Source: Bizionia sp. M204
GTDB lineage: Bacteria > Bacteroidota > Bacteroidia > Flavobacteriales > Flavobacteriaceae
Length of the DNA: 64,000 nt
Direction: 5' to 3'
NCBI RefSeq assembly: GCF_023205095.1
Contig: NZ_CP046242.1
Coordinates: forward strand, 418,501 to 482,500
The notes beneath the pieces are model-generated. The model was not told the DNA's origin and made no database searches. It saw nothing but the letters and a program-made list of their open reading frames with translations. Made by a program: the position numbers and the translations under genes. Below are positions 17,244-29,457 of the stretch, piece after piece; position 1 is the first letter of the stretch; every line of letters begins with the position of its first letter.

Positions 17244-18632
17244 TTATAGTTTTGCTTTTAGCAGCGATTTTACGGGTTGCGATTTGTAAATACTTGGAAA
17301 AAGTTCCTCAATAATAAATACGAATTCCGCATTAAAACGCAAACCATTCTTTAAATGATAGGAACCTTTTTCAGTTTCTGAAAGCATATAGTTTAAACCA
17401 GCTAAACGGAATTCAATCTCCGCATTTTCTGGATAGAATTCAGAAGCTTGAATAAAATTATAAATGGCCGCCTCGGTTTCACCTAATTTATGTAAAATAT
17501 CGCCTCGGGTTAACCAGGTATTCAGCTCATGATTGCCTAATTCTAAGGCTTTTTTATAGCCGCGTTCTGCTTCTTCTAAAAGATGTAAACGTTCATTAAT
17601 TTGCGCGTATAACTTCCAATAATGGACATTGTCGCTATCAATATTAATGGCTTTATTAATGTAGTAAAGCGATTTTTGAAAATTTTTCTGACGGTTATAA
17701 AATTTAGTTATCGCAATCCAACCTTTATCTAAAAGTGGATCTTCTTCAACTGTTTTATAGAAATATTGAACAGCTAAATCGTTATCTCCTAATTTTTGAT
17801 GGCATAAACCAATGCGTAATAAGGCAAAGGAAGTAGGATCGTCCAAAGTAAGTGTAATGCTGTAATTTTCAATAGCTTCCGGGAAGCGTTTTAATTTTTC
17901 AAGAACTTTTCCTTTCTCTAGGTAAGCACCAATAAAGCGATCGTCTGAAATAATAGCGAAATCGAAAGCTGTTAGCGCTTTTTCATAATCTTTTAAATCG
18001 TAATATTGTTTGCCCAATTGATGCCACGCTACTTCACTATATGGATTCTTTTCTAAAAACATATTTAAATACGTGATGGCTTCTTCGTGTTGCTCTAAAA
18101 AGTCAAAACAATAAATCATATTGTGCATGGCTGAATAATCTTCCAAATCAGATTCCAAACATTTCATGAAATTGGTTTTAGCTTCTTCAAACTGATCTAA
18201 AAACAAATGTTCCATACCAATCAATGAATAAATATCAATTGGATCCTCGGTAAGTTTTAATGCTTTTTCTAGAACTTCAATTGCCTTTCTATGATCGTCA
18301 CGTTTGGATAGAATATTAGCTTTTTGGATATAGATTTCCTCATTTAATGGTTCTAATAAATAGAGTTCATTAATTAGAGCATCGGCTTTTTCTAAATCGT
18401 TTTCAAAGACGAATATTTCGACTTTAAACAATTTTAAATTCGTAGATGTGGGATGTTGCTGTAAACCCAGCTTTATAGCTTTTTTGGCCAAAGCAATTTT
18501 ACCATGATTCAGATAATGATGAATGATATTCTCAAATTCTTCGGAATCGAAAAACAAAATATGGTTCGTTTTTAACATCGATTCGAATCGGGTAAGGGAT
18601 ATTTTATTGTTGTCGTTTGGACGTAACTCCAT
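17244..18632 (-). CDS. TPR-repeat protein
   Basis: A 462-residue protein made almost entirely of about eleven tetratricopeptide repeats, for example KAIEVLEKALKLTEDPIDIYSLIG and AWHQLGKQYYDLKDYEKALTAFDFAI. No signal peptide or membrane segment, so a cytoplasmic superhelical scaffold is expected. It lies upstream of the DUF368-aroE operon on the same strand with a 56-base gap and may be cotranscribed. The binding partner cannot be deduced; the family is universal in Bacteroidota. Confidence 0.9.
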   Translation of the reverse strand: MELRPNDNNKISLTRFESMLKTNHILFFDSEEFENIIHHYLNHGKIALAKKAIKLGLQQHPTSTNLKLFKVEIFVFENDLEKADALINELYLLEPLNEEIYIQKANILSKRDDHRKAIEVLEKALKLTEDPIDIYSLIGMEHLFLDQFEEAKTNFMKCLESDLEDYSAMHNMIYCFDFLEQHEEAITYLNMFLEKNPYSEVAWHQLGKQYYDLKDYEKALTAFDFAIISDDRFIGAYLEKGKVLEKLKRFPEAIENYSITLTLDDPTSFALLRIGLCHQKLGDNDLAVQYFYKTVEEDPLLDKGWIAITKFYNRQKNFQKSLYYINKAINIDSDNVHYWKLYAQINERLHLLEEAERGYKKALELGNHELNTWLTRGDILHKLGETEAAIYNFIQASEFYPENAEIEFRLAGLNYMLSETEKGSYHLKNGLRFNAEFVFIIEELFPSIYKSQPVKSLLKAKL

Positions 18633-18768
18633 AAGCTAATTTATATAGTTTTTCCTTGAATAAATGTAAGGCTCTAATTGGCGTTGCAGCCCAAAAGGTT
18701 TAAATGTTTTTAACAAAGTAATCAACAATTAAGCCATAATTTGAGCTTAAATACTGTGAAACAGGTTT

Positions 18769-19962
18769 TTATCCTGCTTGATTTCTTTGAATATCATCCA
18801 GAATAGTCGTAATTATTTGACAACCTTTCATGATTTCTGCGTTACTGATGGTTAAAGGTGGTGTGATTCGAATAGCTTTTGTTTCAAATAGCAACCAGAA
18901 CAGTATAAGTCCGGCCTCTTGCGCTTTTAAAACGACTTGGTTTGTAATGTCTGCAGAAGGTGTTAGGGCAGCTAGCATTAAGCCTCGCCCGCGAATTTCG
19001 GTTATCAGTGGATGTTTGAGATGTTTTTTAATCAGTGCTTCTTTTTCTAAAGTTGCTTCCATTAAATTGGATGATACGACTTCAAGTAGGGTAGCGTGTG
19101 CTGCTGCTGCAATTACGGGATGTCCACCAAATGTGGTAATGTGTCCTAATTTCGGGTTGGCTTGTAGGAGTTTCATCAAATCAGTTGAAGCCGTAAAAGC
19201 ACCAATTGGCATGCCACCGCCTAAACCTTTTCCGGTAACTAAAATATCCGGAATACAGTTATAATGTTCAAAGGCAAATAATTTTCCAGTTCTACCAATG
19301 CCTGGTTGAATTTCATCTAAAATCAATAATGCACCAACCTCTTGACAACGTTTTTTTACTTTTTCCAGATAGCCGTTTTTTGGTTCAATAAAACCGGCGC
19401 CTCCTTGAATGGTTTCTAAAATAACACCAGCTGTTTTGGTGGTGATATTTTGAATATCAGCCTCATTATTATAAGCGATAAAACGTACATCTGGAACTAA
19501 TGGACGAAATGCTTTTTTGCGTTCTTCAAAACCCATAACACTTAAGGAACCCATAGTATTTCCATGATACGCGTGGTGGGCCGAAATAATTTCGCTTCTT
19601 CCGGTTGCGCGTTTAGCTAATTTTAAAGCACCTTCTACAGCTTCCGTTCCTGAATTTGTTAAATAGGTATTTTGTAAGGATTCAGGTAAGTGTTCAGCCA
19701 ATAATTTAGTAAGTGCCACAGCCGATTCTTGAATGTATTCGCCATAAACCATGACATGCAAATACTTGTCCAATTGTGTCTTAATGGCTGCTATAACTTT
19801 GGGATGTTTATGTCCTAGAGTACAAGCAGAAACACCTGCAACAAAATCTAAAAAAGCCTTGTTGTTTGTATTATAAATATAGGAACCTTCTGCATGAGAT
19901 ACTTCCATAGCTAAAGGGTGTGGCGATGTTTGCGCCTGATATGTATAGAAATCTGTTTTCAC
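18769..19962 (-). CDS. Class-III aminotransferase (acetylornithine/aspartate aminotransferase family)
   Basis: A 397-residue PLP enzyme of fold type I, subgroup II. It shows TNSGTEAVEGALKLAKRATGR (about 104-124), the PLP-contact segment ILDEIQPGIGRTGKLFA (about 214-230) and the Schiff-base lysine in VTGKGLGGGMPIGAF (about 242-256), with a phosphate contact in THITTFGGHP. Substrate cannot be told from sequence: acetylornithine, 4-aminobutyrate, ornithine or a beta-amino acid are possible. It lies 2 bases downstream of the OstA-like gene, so the pair is cotranscribed although the functions look unrelated. Confidence 0.88.
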   Translation of the reverse strand: MKTDFYTYQAQTSPHPLAMEVSHAEGSYIYNTNNKAFLDFVAGVSACTLGHKHPKVIAAIKTQLDKYLHVMVYGEYIQESAVALTKLLAEHLPESLQNTYLTNSGTEAVEGALKLAKRATGRSEIISAHHAYHGNTMGSLSVMGFEERKKAFRPLVPDVRFIAYNNEADIQNITTKTAGVILETIQGGAGFIEPKNGYLEKVKKRCQEVGALLILDEIQPGIGRTGKLFAFEHYNCIPDILVTGKGLGGGMPIGAFTASTDLMKLLQANPKLGHITTFGGHPVIAAAAHATLLEVVSSNLMEATLEKEALIKKHLKHPLITEIRGRGLMLAALTPSADITNQVVLKAQEAGLILFWLLFETKAIRITPPLTISNAEIMKGCQIITTILDDIQRNQAG

Positions 19963-19964
19963 AA

Positions 19965-21818
19965 TTAATTATCATCTGAATTGATCCCGGTTCCAATACT
20001 CGGTTTTTTCTTTGGGTTTTCTTTAATTTCCTTTTTCTCGTCTTTATCAGGATTTAAAGCTTCGTCTGGAATATTTCGAGATACTTTTGATTTTTTTACA
20101 TCGTTAATCTCGGTTGGAACTGCCGTTTTGTTAGTGTTTTTATCAGCTTTTTCAACCCGCTTTAATAAGGCGTCATCAAAAAATTCTTCTTGAGGTACAT
20201 AATCCTCAAGCCCCTTTATTTTAGGTAGATTAAGTGGCGGATCGTCACTAAATAAATCTTCCACACTTTTTGGGCGTTCCTCATCACGCCATACAAACCC
20301 TCTTAACAATCGACCGTTTTCTGGGAACTGTGTTTCGGGTGTTGTTACAGCATCCGGTTGCTTGAATCGAATAAATTGTTCAATATCACCATCGGCAAAT
20401 AGGATTGAAATGCTACCTGATTTGGCTTTGTCAATACCAATTAATTCCTGCTCGTCATTACGCGCATAATAAATGGATTCGGCATTTTTATCAATATCTA
20501 CTTGACGCAAATTATTTTCATCATTAAATAAACCAACTAAAGTTTTTCCTTTAACCTGATTATAGCCATCTTCACTAATAGTATCTCTACTAACAACAAA
20601 GGCATTTTCAAAAACAAAAAGGGAATCTATTTTTTCCGTTTCTGGATTGGATTTTATGTGAATGGTATCACCCGTCATTTGGTTTTGAAGATTCCAAAGA
20701 ACCGGGTCTCGACGCTTGGCAAAGGCATCTTGAGACCCTAATCGTCTTAAATTAATTAACTGGGTTAAACCCGACGCATGGTTAACATGTACCGAATCTG
20801 CTTTACCACTCATATCCGATTTATAGAACTTCGCATTTCTAAATCCGCGTGTAATTCGTTTTTCTGGTTTTCCTGTAACCATCAAGGTGTCCGCATGCAT
20901 ATATATAGAATCGTTTTCTTGAACCGTAATAGCTAATGCACGTTTGGTAATAAACACCGAATCCTTCGCTTTATAAATTTCGGCATAATGGCCTTTTATT
21001 ATGCTTTTATTAATGGTATCTGTGACTTTAATATTATTAGTAGCAGAGGCAAAACTGCGGGTGTTATCAAAATACATACTATCGCCTTCAAAAATACGGT
21101 TGTCATAATCTATACGCGTTTTTTTAATGCCATAACCTGTTTTGTTTTCGGTATCATAAAACCCTTTTTCGCAATAGGTTTTACTTTCATCGGTTACAAT
21201 AGTGGATGGTCCATATAAATAGGCGTGACCGGTTTCTGAATAGAAATCTAGTTGATTGGTATTAATCACGTAATCTGGATTATCCAAAACCACATTATTT
21301 ACAAATTGGTATTTTTTAGCGTTCATATAATAGCGGCCAATTTGGCTGGTAATGGTTCCCGAAGAATCACGCACCACACGACCACCACTTTTATAATACG
21401 ATTCCTGTTTAACACGATCAAAATAAAGGGTATCTGTTGTTAAAATGGAGTTTGGTTCTTCCAGTTCTACTTTGCCACTGGCAAATGCTAGTTGGGTTTT
21501 TCCGCTATATTCTACATATTCGGATTTCATGTTTATGGTATCACCTTGTTTCATGGTGACGTTTCCGTAGGCTTCCACGAAGTTTTCATTACTATACAAA
21601 TTGGCTTGATCGCACCACATGTCTATACCTTCGTGAATAACATGCACTTGACCGGAATCATCACGTGTCATGACTTTTAAACCAGGTTCTACGGCATCAT
21701 CAAAGTTTAAAAAACCCGAATAAACAATTTGAATTTGCTTTTGCTCTTGGGCTGATGCTGATGTAAATACTAACAAGCAGCAGATGAATAAGCTATATAT
21801 AAGGATTGATTGTTTCAA
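19965..21818 (-). CDS. OstA-like LPS-transport protein (LptA/OstA family)
   Basis: A 617-residue exported protein. Residues 1-23 are a signal peptide ending ASAQ. The body is a long beta-jellyroll array typical of OstA/LptA domains (GNVTMKQGDTINMKSEYVEY, SGKVELEEPNSILTTDTLYFD and further repeats). The last ~80 residues are Lys/Asp/Pro-rich and disordered. LptA-type proteins bridge the periplasm and carry LPS to the LptD/E translocon; this long form is usual in Bacteroidota. With the LptF/G permease at 46833 and the core enzymes at 1-6431 it completes much of the LPS route within this window. The exact equivalence to LptA is inferred. Confidence 0.85.
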   Translation of the reverse strand: MKQSILIYSLFICCLLVFTSASAQEQKQIQIVYSGFLNFDDAVEPGLKVMTRDDSGQVHVIHEGIDMWCDQANLYSNENFVEAYGNVTMKQGDTINMKSEYVEYSGKTQLAFASGKVELEEPNSILTTDTLYFDRVKQESYYKSGGRVVRDSSGTITSQIGRYYMNAKKYQFVNNVVLDNPDYVINTNQLDFYSETGHAYLYGPSTIVTDESKTYCEKGFYDTENKTGYGIKKTRIDYDNRIFEGDSMYFDNTRSFASATNNIKVTDTINKSIIKGHYAEIYKAKDSVFITKRALAITVQENDSIYMHADTLMVTGKPEKRITRGFRNAKFYKSDMSGKADSVHVNHASGLTQLINLRRLGSQDAFAKRRDPVLWNLQNQMTGDTIHIKSNPETEKIDSLFVFENAFVVSRDTISEDGYNQVKGKTLVGLFNDENNLRQVDIDKNAESIYYARNDEQELIGIDKAKSGSISILFADGDIEQFIRFKQPDAVTTPETQFPENGRLLRGFVWRDEERPKSVEDLFSDDPPLNLPKIKGLEDYVPQEEFFDDALLKRVEKADKNTNKTAVPTEINDVKKSKVSRNIPDEALNPDKDEKKEIKENPKKKPSIGTGINSDDN

Positions 21819-21906
21819 ATTATAAAATTTGCCTCAAAAATAATGATAAAAATGAAGTGATGGGTTTGTTTGTGAAATTTTTAATAGAAATTGAGCGTTA
21901 ACAAAA

Positions 21907-21938
21907 AAACCTGTCAAGAAATTTATCCTGACAGGTTT
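21907..21938 (-). terminator. Terminator of the rel-fur-purA operon
   Basis: A 10-bp perfect stem (AAACCTGTCA with TGACAGGTTT), 12-base loop; on the minus strand it is followed by seven T residues. It lies 61 bases beyond the purA stop. Confidence 0.88.
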
Positions 21939-21998
21939 CGTTTTTTTATAAGATGCTTCGCTCTATTTTAAATGATACTTCAATCGTAAAAATAGAAC

Positions 21999-23270
21999 TT
22001 ACATAAAAATCGTCTGTTTTCTATCTGGTCCAACAGAAACTACAGTAATGGGAATTTCTAATTCTTTTTCCAAGAAAGCGATATAATCGTTCAATTCTTT
22101 TGGGAATTGCGATTTTTCAGTCATTTTGGTTAAATCGTCTTTCCAACCAGCGAAATCTGAATAGATAGGTTTAATATTTTCAGGTTCTATATTATAAGGT
22201 AAATGCGTAATGGTTTCACCTTTATATTCGTAAGCTGTACAAATTTTAAGTGTTTCAAATCCGGAAAGGACATCGCCTTTCATCATCATTAATTTGGTAA
22301 CACCATTTACTTGACAAGCATATTTTAAAGCCACTAAATCCAACCAGCCACAACGTCTAGCACGACCAGTAACGGCGCCAAATTCACGACCTATTCTAGC
22401 CATATCTTCGCCAACTGTATCAAACAATTCTGTTGGAAATGGACCAGAACCAACACGGGTTGTATAGGCTTTAAAAATACCATAAACATCGCCAATTTGA
22501 TTTGGCGCCACACCTAAACCAGTACAAGCACCAGCAGCAGTTGTGTTGCTAGAGGTTACAAAAGGATAGGTCCCGAAATCGATATCTAACAGCGAACCTT
22601 GAGCACCTTCGGCTAAAATAGTTTTACCTGCTTTTTGGGCTTGGTATAAATATTCTTCTGAATCAATAAATGTTAATTCCTTTAAGCGCTCTATTGCTTC
22701 AAAAAATTCAGTTTCTAATTCTTCTAAATCATATTCAATCTTCACATTGTAAAAGTCAATCATGGCTTCATGCTTATTAGCAAGCGCACGATATTTATCT
22801 TTCCAGTCAACCAATTCTAAATCGCCAACACGAATACCATTTCTACCTGTTTTGTCCATATAAGTTGGGCCAATACCTTTTAAAGTCGAACCAATTTTAG
22901 CCTTCCCTTTGGAGGTTTCGCTGGCGGCATCCAACATACGGTGCGTTGGTAAAATAATATGTGCTTTTCTAGAAATGATTAATTTCTTTTTATAATCAAT
23001 GTTAAATTGATCAAGTCCTTCTAATTCTTTTACAAACACAACAGGATCAATCACCACACCATTACCAATGACATTTATGGAATCGTCGTGAAAAATTCCA
23101 GAAGGAATCGTTCGTAAAACGTGTTTAATACCATCAAATTCCAAGGTGTGCCCAGCATTTGGTCCGCCTTGAAAACGGGCAATAATGTTGTAGTTGGAGG
23201 TTAAAACATCAACAATTTTTCCTTTGCCTTCGTCTCCCCATTGTAATCCTAGTAGTAAGTCTACTGCCAT
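21999..23270 (-). CDS. purA: Adenylosuccinate synthase
   Basis: Joins IMP and aspartate using GTP, the first step to AMP. The 423-residue protein has the N-terminal GLQWGDEGKGK loop (8-18) with catalytic Asp, the NAGHT motif (39-43), the GPTYMDKTGRNGIRVGDL segment and GRARRCGWLDLVALKY near 300, all diagnostic. Length is standard. It is the last gene of a tight minus-strand operon rel-fur-purA (11-base gap to fur), ended by a strong terminator. PurA is a known target of ppGpp inhibition in other bacteria, so cotranscription with the ppGpp synthetase is meaningful. Confidence 0.97.
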   Translation of the reverse strand: MAVDLLLGLQWGDEGKGKIVDVLTSNYNIIARFQGGPNAGHTLEFDGIKHVLRTIPSGIFHDDSINVIGNGVVIDPVVFVKELEGLDQFNIDYKKKLIISRKAHIILPTHRMLDAASETSKGKAKIGSTLKGIGPTYMDKTGRNGIRVGDLELVDWKDKYRALANKHEAMIDFYNVKIEYDLEELETEFFEAIERLKELTFIDSEEYLYQAQKAGKTILAEGAQGSLLDIDFGTYPFVTSSNTTAAGACTGLGVAPNQIGDVYGIFKAYTTRVGSGPFPTELFDTVGEDMARIGREFGAVTGRARRCGWLDLVALKYACQVNGVTKLMMMKGDVLSGFETLKICTAYEYKGETITHLPYNIEPENIKPIYSDFAGWKDDLTKMTEKSQFPKELNDYIAFLEKELEIPITVVSVGPDRKQTIFM

Positions 23271-23281
23271 GTTGTAAAATA

Positions 23282-25983
<2,702 letters not shown>

Positions 25984-26030
25984 AAAAATAAAAATAGTAT
26001 AAAGAATTTTAGTTTACAATAATTGGCTGT

Positions 26031-26489
26031 TTATTTTTTGCGGATTACAGCCGTTTCATTTTCGGCAAAACTTTTAAAATTTTTTAAATAAGTTTTTGTT
26101 TGATTTATAAAGGTTTTAGGCATAACTAAAAGCATCATACGCATTTTAAAATTGGTTGGAATATATTCGTTCCTTGAAGTCCATACGATCTCTGAAACTG
26201 AAATGGCCTTAAAATAATTTTCTTGAATGTTATAAAGCCCATTGCTTTCATAGGTAAAATGCAACTTATGCGGTAATTTGCTTTCAGAAATAGTTTGAAT
26301 TAAAAAGAAAGGCTTTTTATTTAACACATAATGTAGCTGTATTTTAGAGCCTGTTTCACCTGGCGTGCCGTAAATATGATCATAATGAGTAAGTCCCTCT
26401 TGCCAGTGTTTTAAATTTTCCACATTATTAAATTTACAGATAAATGCTTTTAAACTTAAATTAATGTGTATTTCAGATGTGTATGTCAT
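26031..26489 (-). CDS. SRPBCC/START-like domain protein
   Basis: A 152-residue protein from the ATG at 26489 (an upstream TTG extends the frame by 11 unlikely residues). The pattern of strands, INLSLKAFICKFNNVENLKHWQEGL, LHYVLNKKPFFLIQTI and NEYIPTNFKMRMMLLVMPKTFINQTKTYLKNFKSF, matches the helix-grip SRPBCC fold with a long C-terminal helix that closes a hydrophobic cavity. Such proteins bind hydrophobic ligands; no catalytic residues are recognisable. Transcribed toward rel with a 47-base gap and possibly cotranscribed. Ligand unknown. Confidence 0.7.
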   Translation of the reverse strand: MTYTSEIHINLSLKAFICKFNNVENLKHWQEGLTHYDHIYGTPGETGSKIQLHYVLNKKPFFLIQTISESKLPHKLHFTYESNGLYNIQENYFKAISVSEIVWTSRNEYIPTNFKMRMMLLVMPKTFINQTKTYLKNFKSFAENETAVIRKK

Positions 26490-26590
26490 GCACAATAGGA
26501 GTTTGTATAAATAAAGATACAATTATTATTGGTTTTGGTATCTATTAATTCCACATACTAAAAAACTTTATTATCCGTTTGTAATGCCAC

Positions 26591-26620
26591 TTGTATTATG
26601 GGTTAATATTCCTATTTTTG
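26591..26620 (+). promoter_or_regulatory. Promoter of the periplasmic-folding operon
   Basis: TTG at 26591-26593 and TATTTTTG at 26613-26620, spacer 19 bases; transcription would begin about 20 bases before the ATG at 26646. Confidence 0.65.
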
Positions 26621-26645
26621 CAAGAATTCAAAAAACAAATTTCTG

Positions 26646-28595
26646 ATGTTTAGATCTATATATGTTTTAATATGCTTCGTTGTTTTTGCTGCTACCCAAG
26701 CGCAAACTACTGATAAACCTGTTTTGTTTACGGTTGCGGATACACCCGTTTATTCGGAAGAATTTATTCGAATATTTAATAAAAATCTAGATTTAGTAAA
26801 AGATGAGTCTCAAAAAGATGTGGATTCGTATTTGGAGCTATTCATAAATTATAAGTTGAAAATAAAAGAAGCACAAGCAAAAGGTCTGGATACCATGCCA
26901 ACCTATGTTCGTGAATTGAGTAACTATAAATCCCAATTGGCTAAAAATTATTTAACCGACACGAAAGTTACGGATGCACTTGTAGAAGAGGCATACCATC
27001 GTACAGCCAATGAGGTAAAAGCGAGTCATGTGTTAATTCGTTTGGACGAAAATGCTTCACCACAAGACACCTTAAAAGCTTATAATGAATTATTGAAATT
27101 GCGCGATCGAATTTTAAAGGAAGGTTTTCAGCCTGTTCAAAAGGAGGTTCATAACGGAAAAACTGTATATGCTGAAAATTTAGGTTATTTCTCCGCGTTT
27201 AAAATGGTGTATGATTTTGAAAACGCTGCCTATACTACCAAAGTGGACGATGTTTCCATGCCTTTTAAAACACGTTTTGGATACCATATTGTTTTAGTGG
27301 AAGATGCAAGACCATCCAGAGGTGAACGCACGGTTGCACATATTATGATAAATAATAAGCGTGATGATAAATTGGAAGACGCTGAAACACGTATTCATGA
27401 AATTTATAAAAAAATACAGCAAGGTGAATCGTTTGAGTCTCTAGCAAAACAGTTTTCTGAAGATCGAAGCTCATCAGAAAACGGTGGAAAATTAGCTGCT
27501 TTTAGTGGTGGGCAATTAAGCTCTACAGAATTTGAAGATGTGGCATTTGGACTAAAAAATGAAGGAGACATTTCAGCACCTTTTGAAAGTAGTTTTGGAT
27601 GGCATATTATCAAATTATTAGATAAATCTGAAGTAGCAGATTTTAATACCATGAAATCTGAATTAGAAGCGCGTGTAAAGCGGGATTCACGTTCGCAATT
27701 AATAAATACGTCCATTGTTAATACCTTAAAAGAACGCTATAATGTAAAGGATAATCCAGAAGCTTTAGCGTATTTTGAGTCTATTATGAATGAAGGGTAT
27801 TTTTTAGGTTCTTGGAAATTGCCAGAAGATTTTACAGCTGCCAAAACCTTGGTGGTTATTGATGCCAAAACAATTACATACGATGATTTTGGTCAGTACC
27901 TTTTTAAAAATCAACGTAGAGCAATATCCAGAAAACCGTTTAATGCTATTGTAAAAGAAAACTACGATGCTTTTTTAAATGCGAATTTAATACAGTACCA
28001 AGAAGATAATTTGGAAAATGAAAGCGAAGATTTTGCAAACATCGTCACAGAATATCGTGATGGTTTATTGTTATTTGATTTAATGGAGACTGAAATATGG
28101 AATGCATCAAAAACAGATTCGGTGGCATTACAAGCCTATTTTAATGCTAATAAAAACAAATACAATTGGCGTAAGCGAATAGATGCTGATGTGGCCTCGT
28201 CATCCAATAAAAAGGTTATAAAAAAGGCTCAAAAAATGTTGGAAGCTGGCCAGTCACCAGAAGCCATTAAAGAAGCTTTAAATACAAATGGCGTTGTTGA
28301 CGTCATATTTACATCCGGAATTATGGATAAGGAACACCAAGCCGTTACCGCGGATATGAGTTTTGAAAAAGGTGTTTCTAAAATTTATCGTCATGATGCA
28401 GCTTATGTTGTAGCAAATGTAAAAGAAGTTTTACCCGAATCACCAAAAACCTATGAGGAAGCCAAAGGCCAAATTATAAGCGATTACCAGATTGTTAAGG
28501 AAAAACAATGGCTAGAATCTTTAGAACAGAAATACCCTGTGAAAGTTAATGAGTCAGTTTTAAAAAACGTTAAAGCTGAATTAAAAAACAATTAA
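26646..28595 (+). CDS. Peptidylprolyl isomerase with two parvulin domains
   Basis: A 649-residue periplasmic folding factor. Residues 1-19 are a signal peptide ending ATQA/Q. A SurA-like N-terminal helical domain is followed by two parvulin (rotamase) domains: about 122-220 (KASHVLIRLDENASPQDTL to FGYHIVLVEDARP) and 228-335 (VAHIMINNKRDDKLEDAETR, FAKQFSEDRSS type, FGWHIIKLLDK). The C-terminal ~300 residues are helical and end in another SurA-like segment. It should help outer-membrane or T9SS proteins fold. First gene of a four-gene plus-strand operon with the two genes downstream of similar type and moxR. Confidence 0.92.
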   Translation: MFRSIYVLICFVVFAATQAQTTDKPVLFTVADTPVYSEEFIRIFNKNLDLVKDESQKDVDSYLELFINYKLKIKEAQAKGLDTMPTYVRELSNYKSQLAKNYLTDTKVTDALVEEAYHRTANEVKASHVLIRLDENASPQDTLKAYNELLKLRDRILKEGFQPVQKEVHNGKTVYAENLGYFSAFKMVYDFENAAYTTKVDDVSMPFKTRFGYHIVLVEDARPSRGERTVAHIMINNKRDDKLEDAETRIHEIYKKIQQGESFESLAKQFSEDRSSSENGGKLAAFSGGQLSSTEFEDVAFGLKNEGDISAPFESSFGWHIIKLLDKSEVADFNTMKSELEARVKRDSRSQLINTSIVNTLKERYNVKDNPEALAYFESIMNEGYFLGSWKLPEDFTAAKTLVVIDAKTITYDDFGQYLFKNQRRAISRKPFNAIVKENYDAFLNANLIQYQEDNLENESEDFANIVTEYRDGLLLFDLMETEIWNASKTDSVALQAYFNANKNKYNWRKRIDADVASSSNKKVIKKAQKMLEAGQSPEAIKEALNTNGVVDVIFTSGIMDKEHQAVTADMSFEKGVSKIYRHDAAYVVANVKEVLPESPKTYEEAKGQIISDYQIVKEKQWLESLEQKYPVKVNESVLKNVKAELKNN

Positions 28596-29453
28596 TTGAA
28601 ACACGCCTATTTTAGCATATTAATGAGTGCCTTTTTGCTCGTGTCTTGTGAATATTTTTACAAACATGAAGTTGAGCAAACAGCAGTGGCACGTGTTAAT
28701 GATGTTTTTTTATATACTGATGATTTACAACATTTGTTCACCGAAAATATGAGTTCAGAAGACAGTCTACTACGTGTAAATAATTTTATTACACGTTGGG
28801 CTACCCAGCAATTGCTGGTTGCGGGCGCAGAATTAAATCTTAACGAAAAAAAACTTCAGGATTTTAATAGGCTGGCCAAACAGTATAAAAACGATTTATA
28901 TGCAACTTCTTATTTAGATGCTTTAGTTCGTAAAAATATTGATACCGTTGTTACAGAAAGTGAAGCGGAAACATACTACACGAACAATCCGGATATTTTC
29001 ACGCTTAAGGAGAACCTCATCAAGTTTAGATATATTCATGTGGATGAAAACCGATTGGATATAAACGATTTAAAAACCAAGTTTCAACGGTTTGATGCAG
29101 ATGATAAAAGGGAATTGGATTCCATAGCCATTCAGTTTAAATCCTATTCATTAAACGATTCAATTTGGATTAAAGTAACGCAAGCCATCAAAAAAATACC
29201 AGTAGTTACAACTGAAAATAAAAATGAATTGTTAAAAAAATCTAATTTTATACAACTCAAAGATTCATTAGGCCTATATTTGATGCAAATTGAAGATGTT
29301 TTAGAACGTAACAGTGCGGCGCCATTGGAATATATTAAACCAACAATAGACCAAATTGTTATCAATAAACGAAAATTAGAACTCATTAAAGAATTAGAAA
29401 AAGATATTACAAAAGATGCTATTAAAAATAAACAATTTGAAATCTACAATTAG
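28596..29453 (+). CDS. SurA-N-like lipoprotein without rotamase domain
   Basis: A 285-residue lipoprotein. The first codon is TTG directly after the upstream TAA; I keep it because it supplies the basic residues before the hydrophobic segment and lipobox LLVSC (Cys18), while the ATG at 28623 would leave only a truncated signal. The body is helical and contains AVARVNDVFLYTDDL and SYLDALVRKNIDTVVTESEAETYY, like the N-terminal chaperone part of SurA/PpiD proteins, but no parvulin domain core is visible. It is probably a periplasmic chaperone partner of the flanking isomerases. Its stop lies 4 bases before the next start. Confidence 0.8.
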   Translation: MKHAYFSILMSAFLLVSCEYFYKHEVEQTAVARVNDVFLYTDDLQHLFTENMSSEDSLLRVNNFITRWATQQLLVAGAELNLNEKKLQDFNRLAKQYKNDLYATSYLDALVRKNIDTVVTESEAETYYTNNPDIFTLKENLIKFRYIHVDENRLDINDLKTKFQRFDADDKRELDSIAIQFKSYSLNDSIWIKVTQAIKKIPVVTTENKNELLKKSNFIQLKDSLGLYLMQIEDVLERNSAAPLEYIKPTIDQIVINKRKLELIKELEKDITKDAIKNKQFEIYN

Positions 29454-29457
29454 TCGT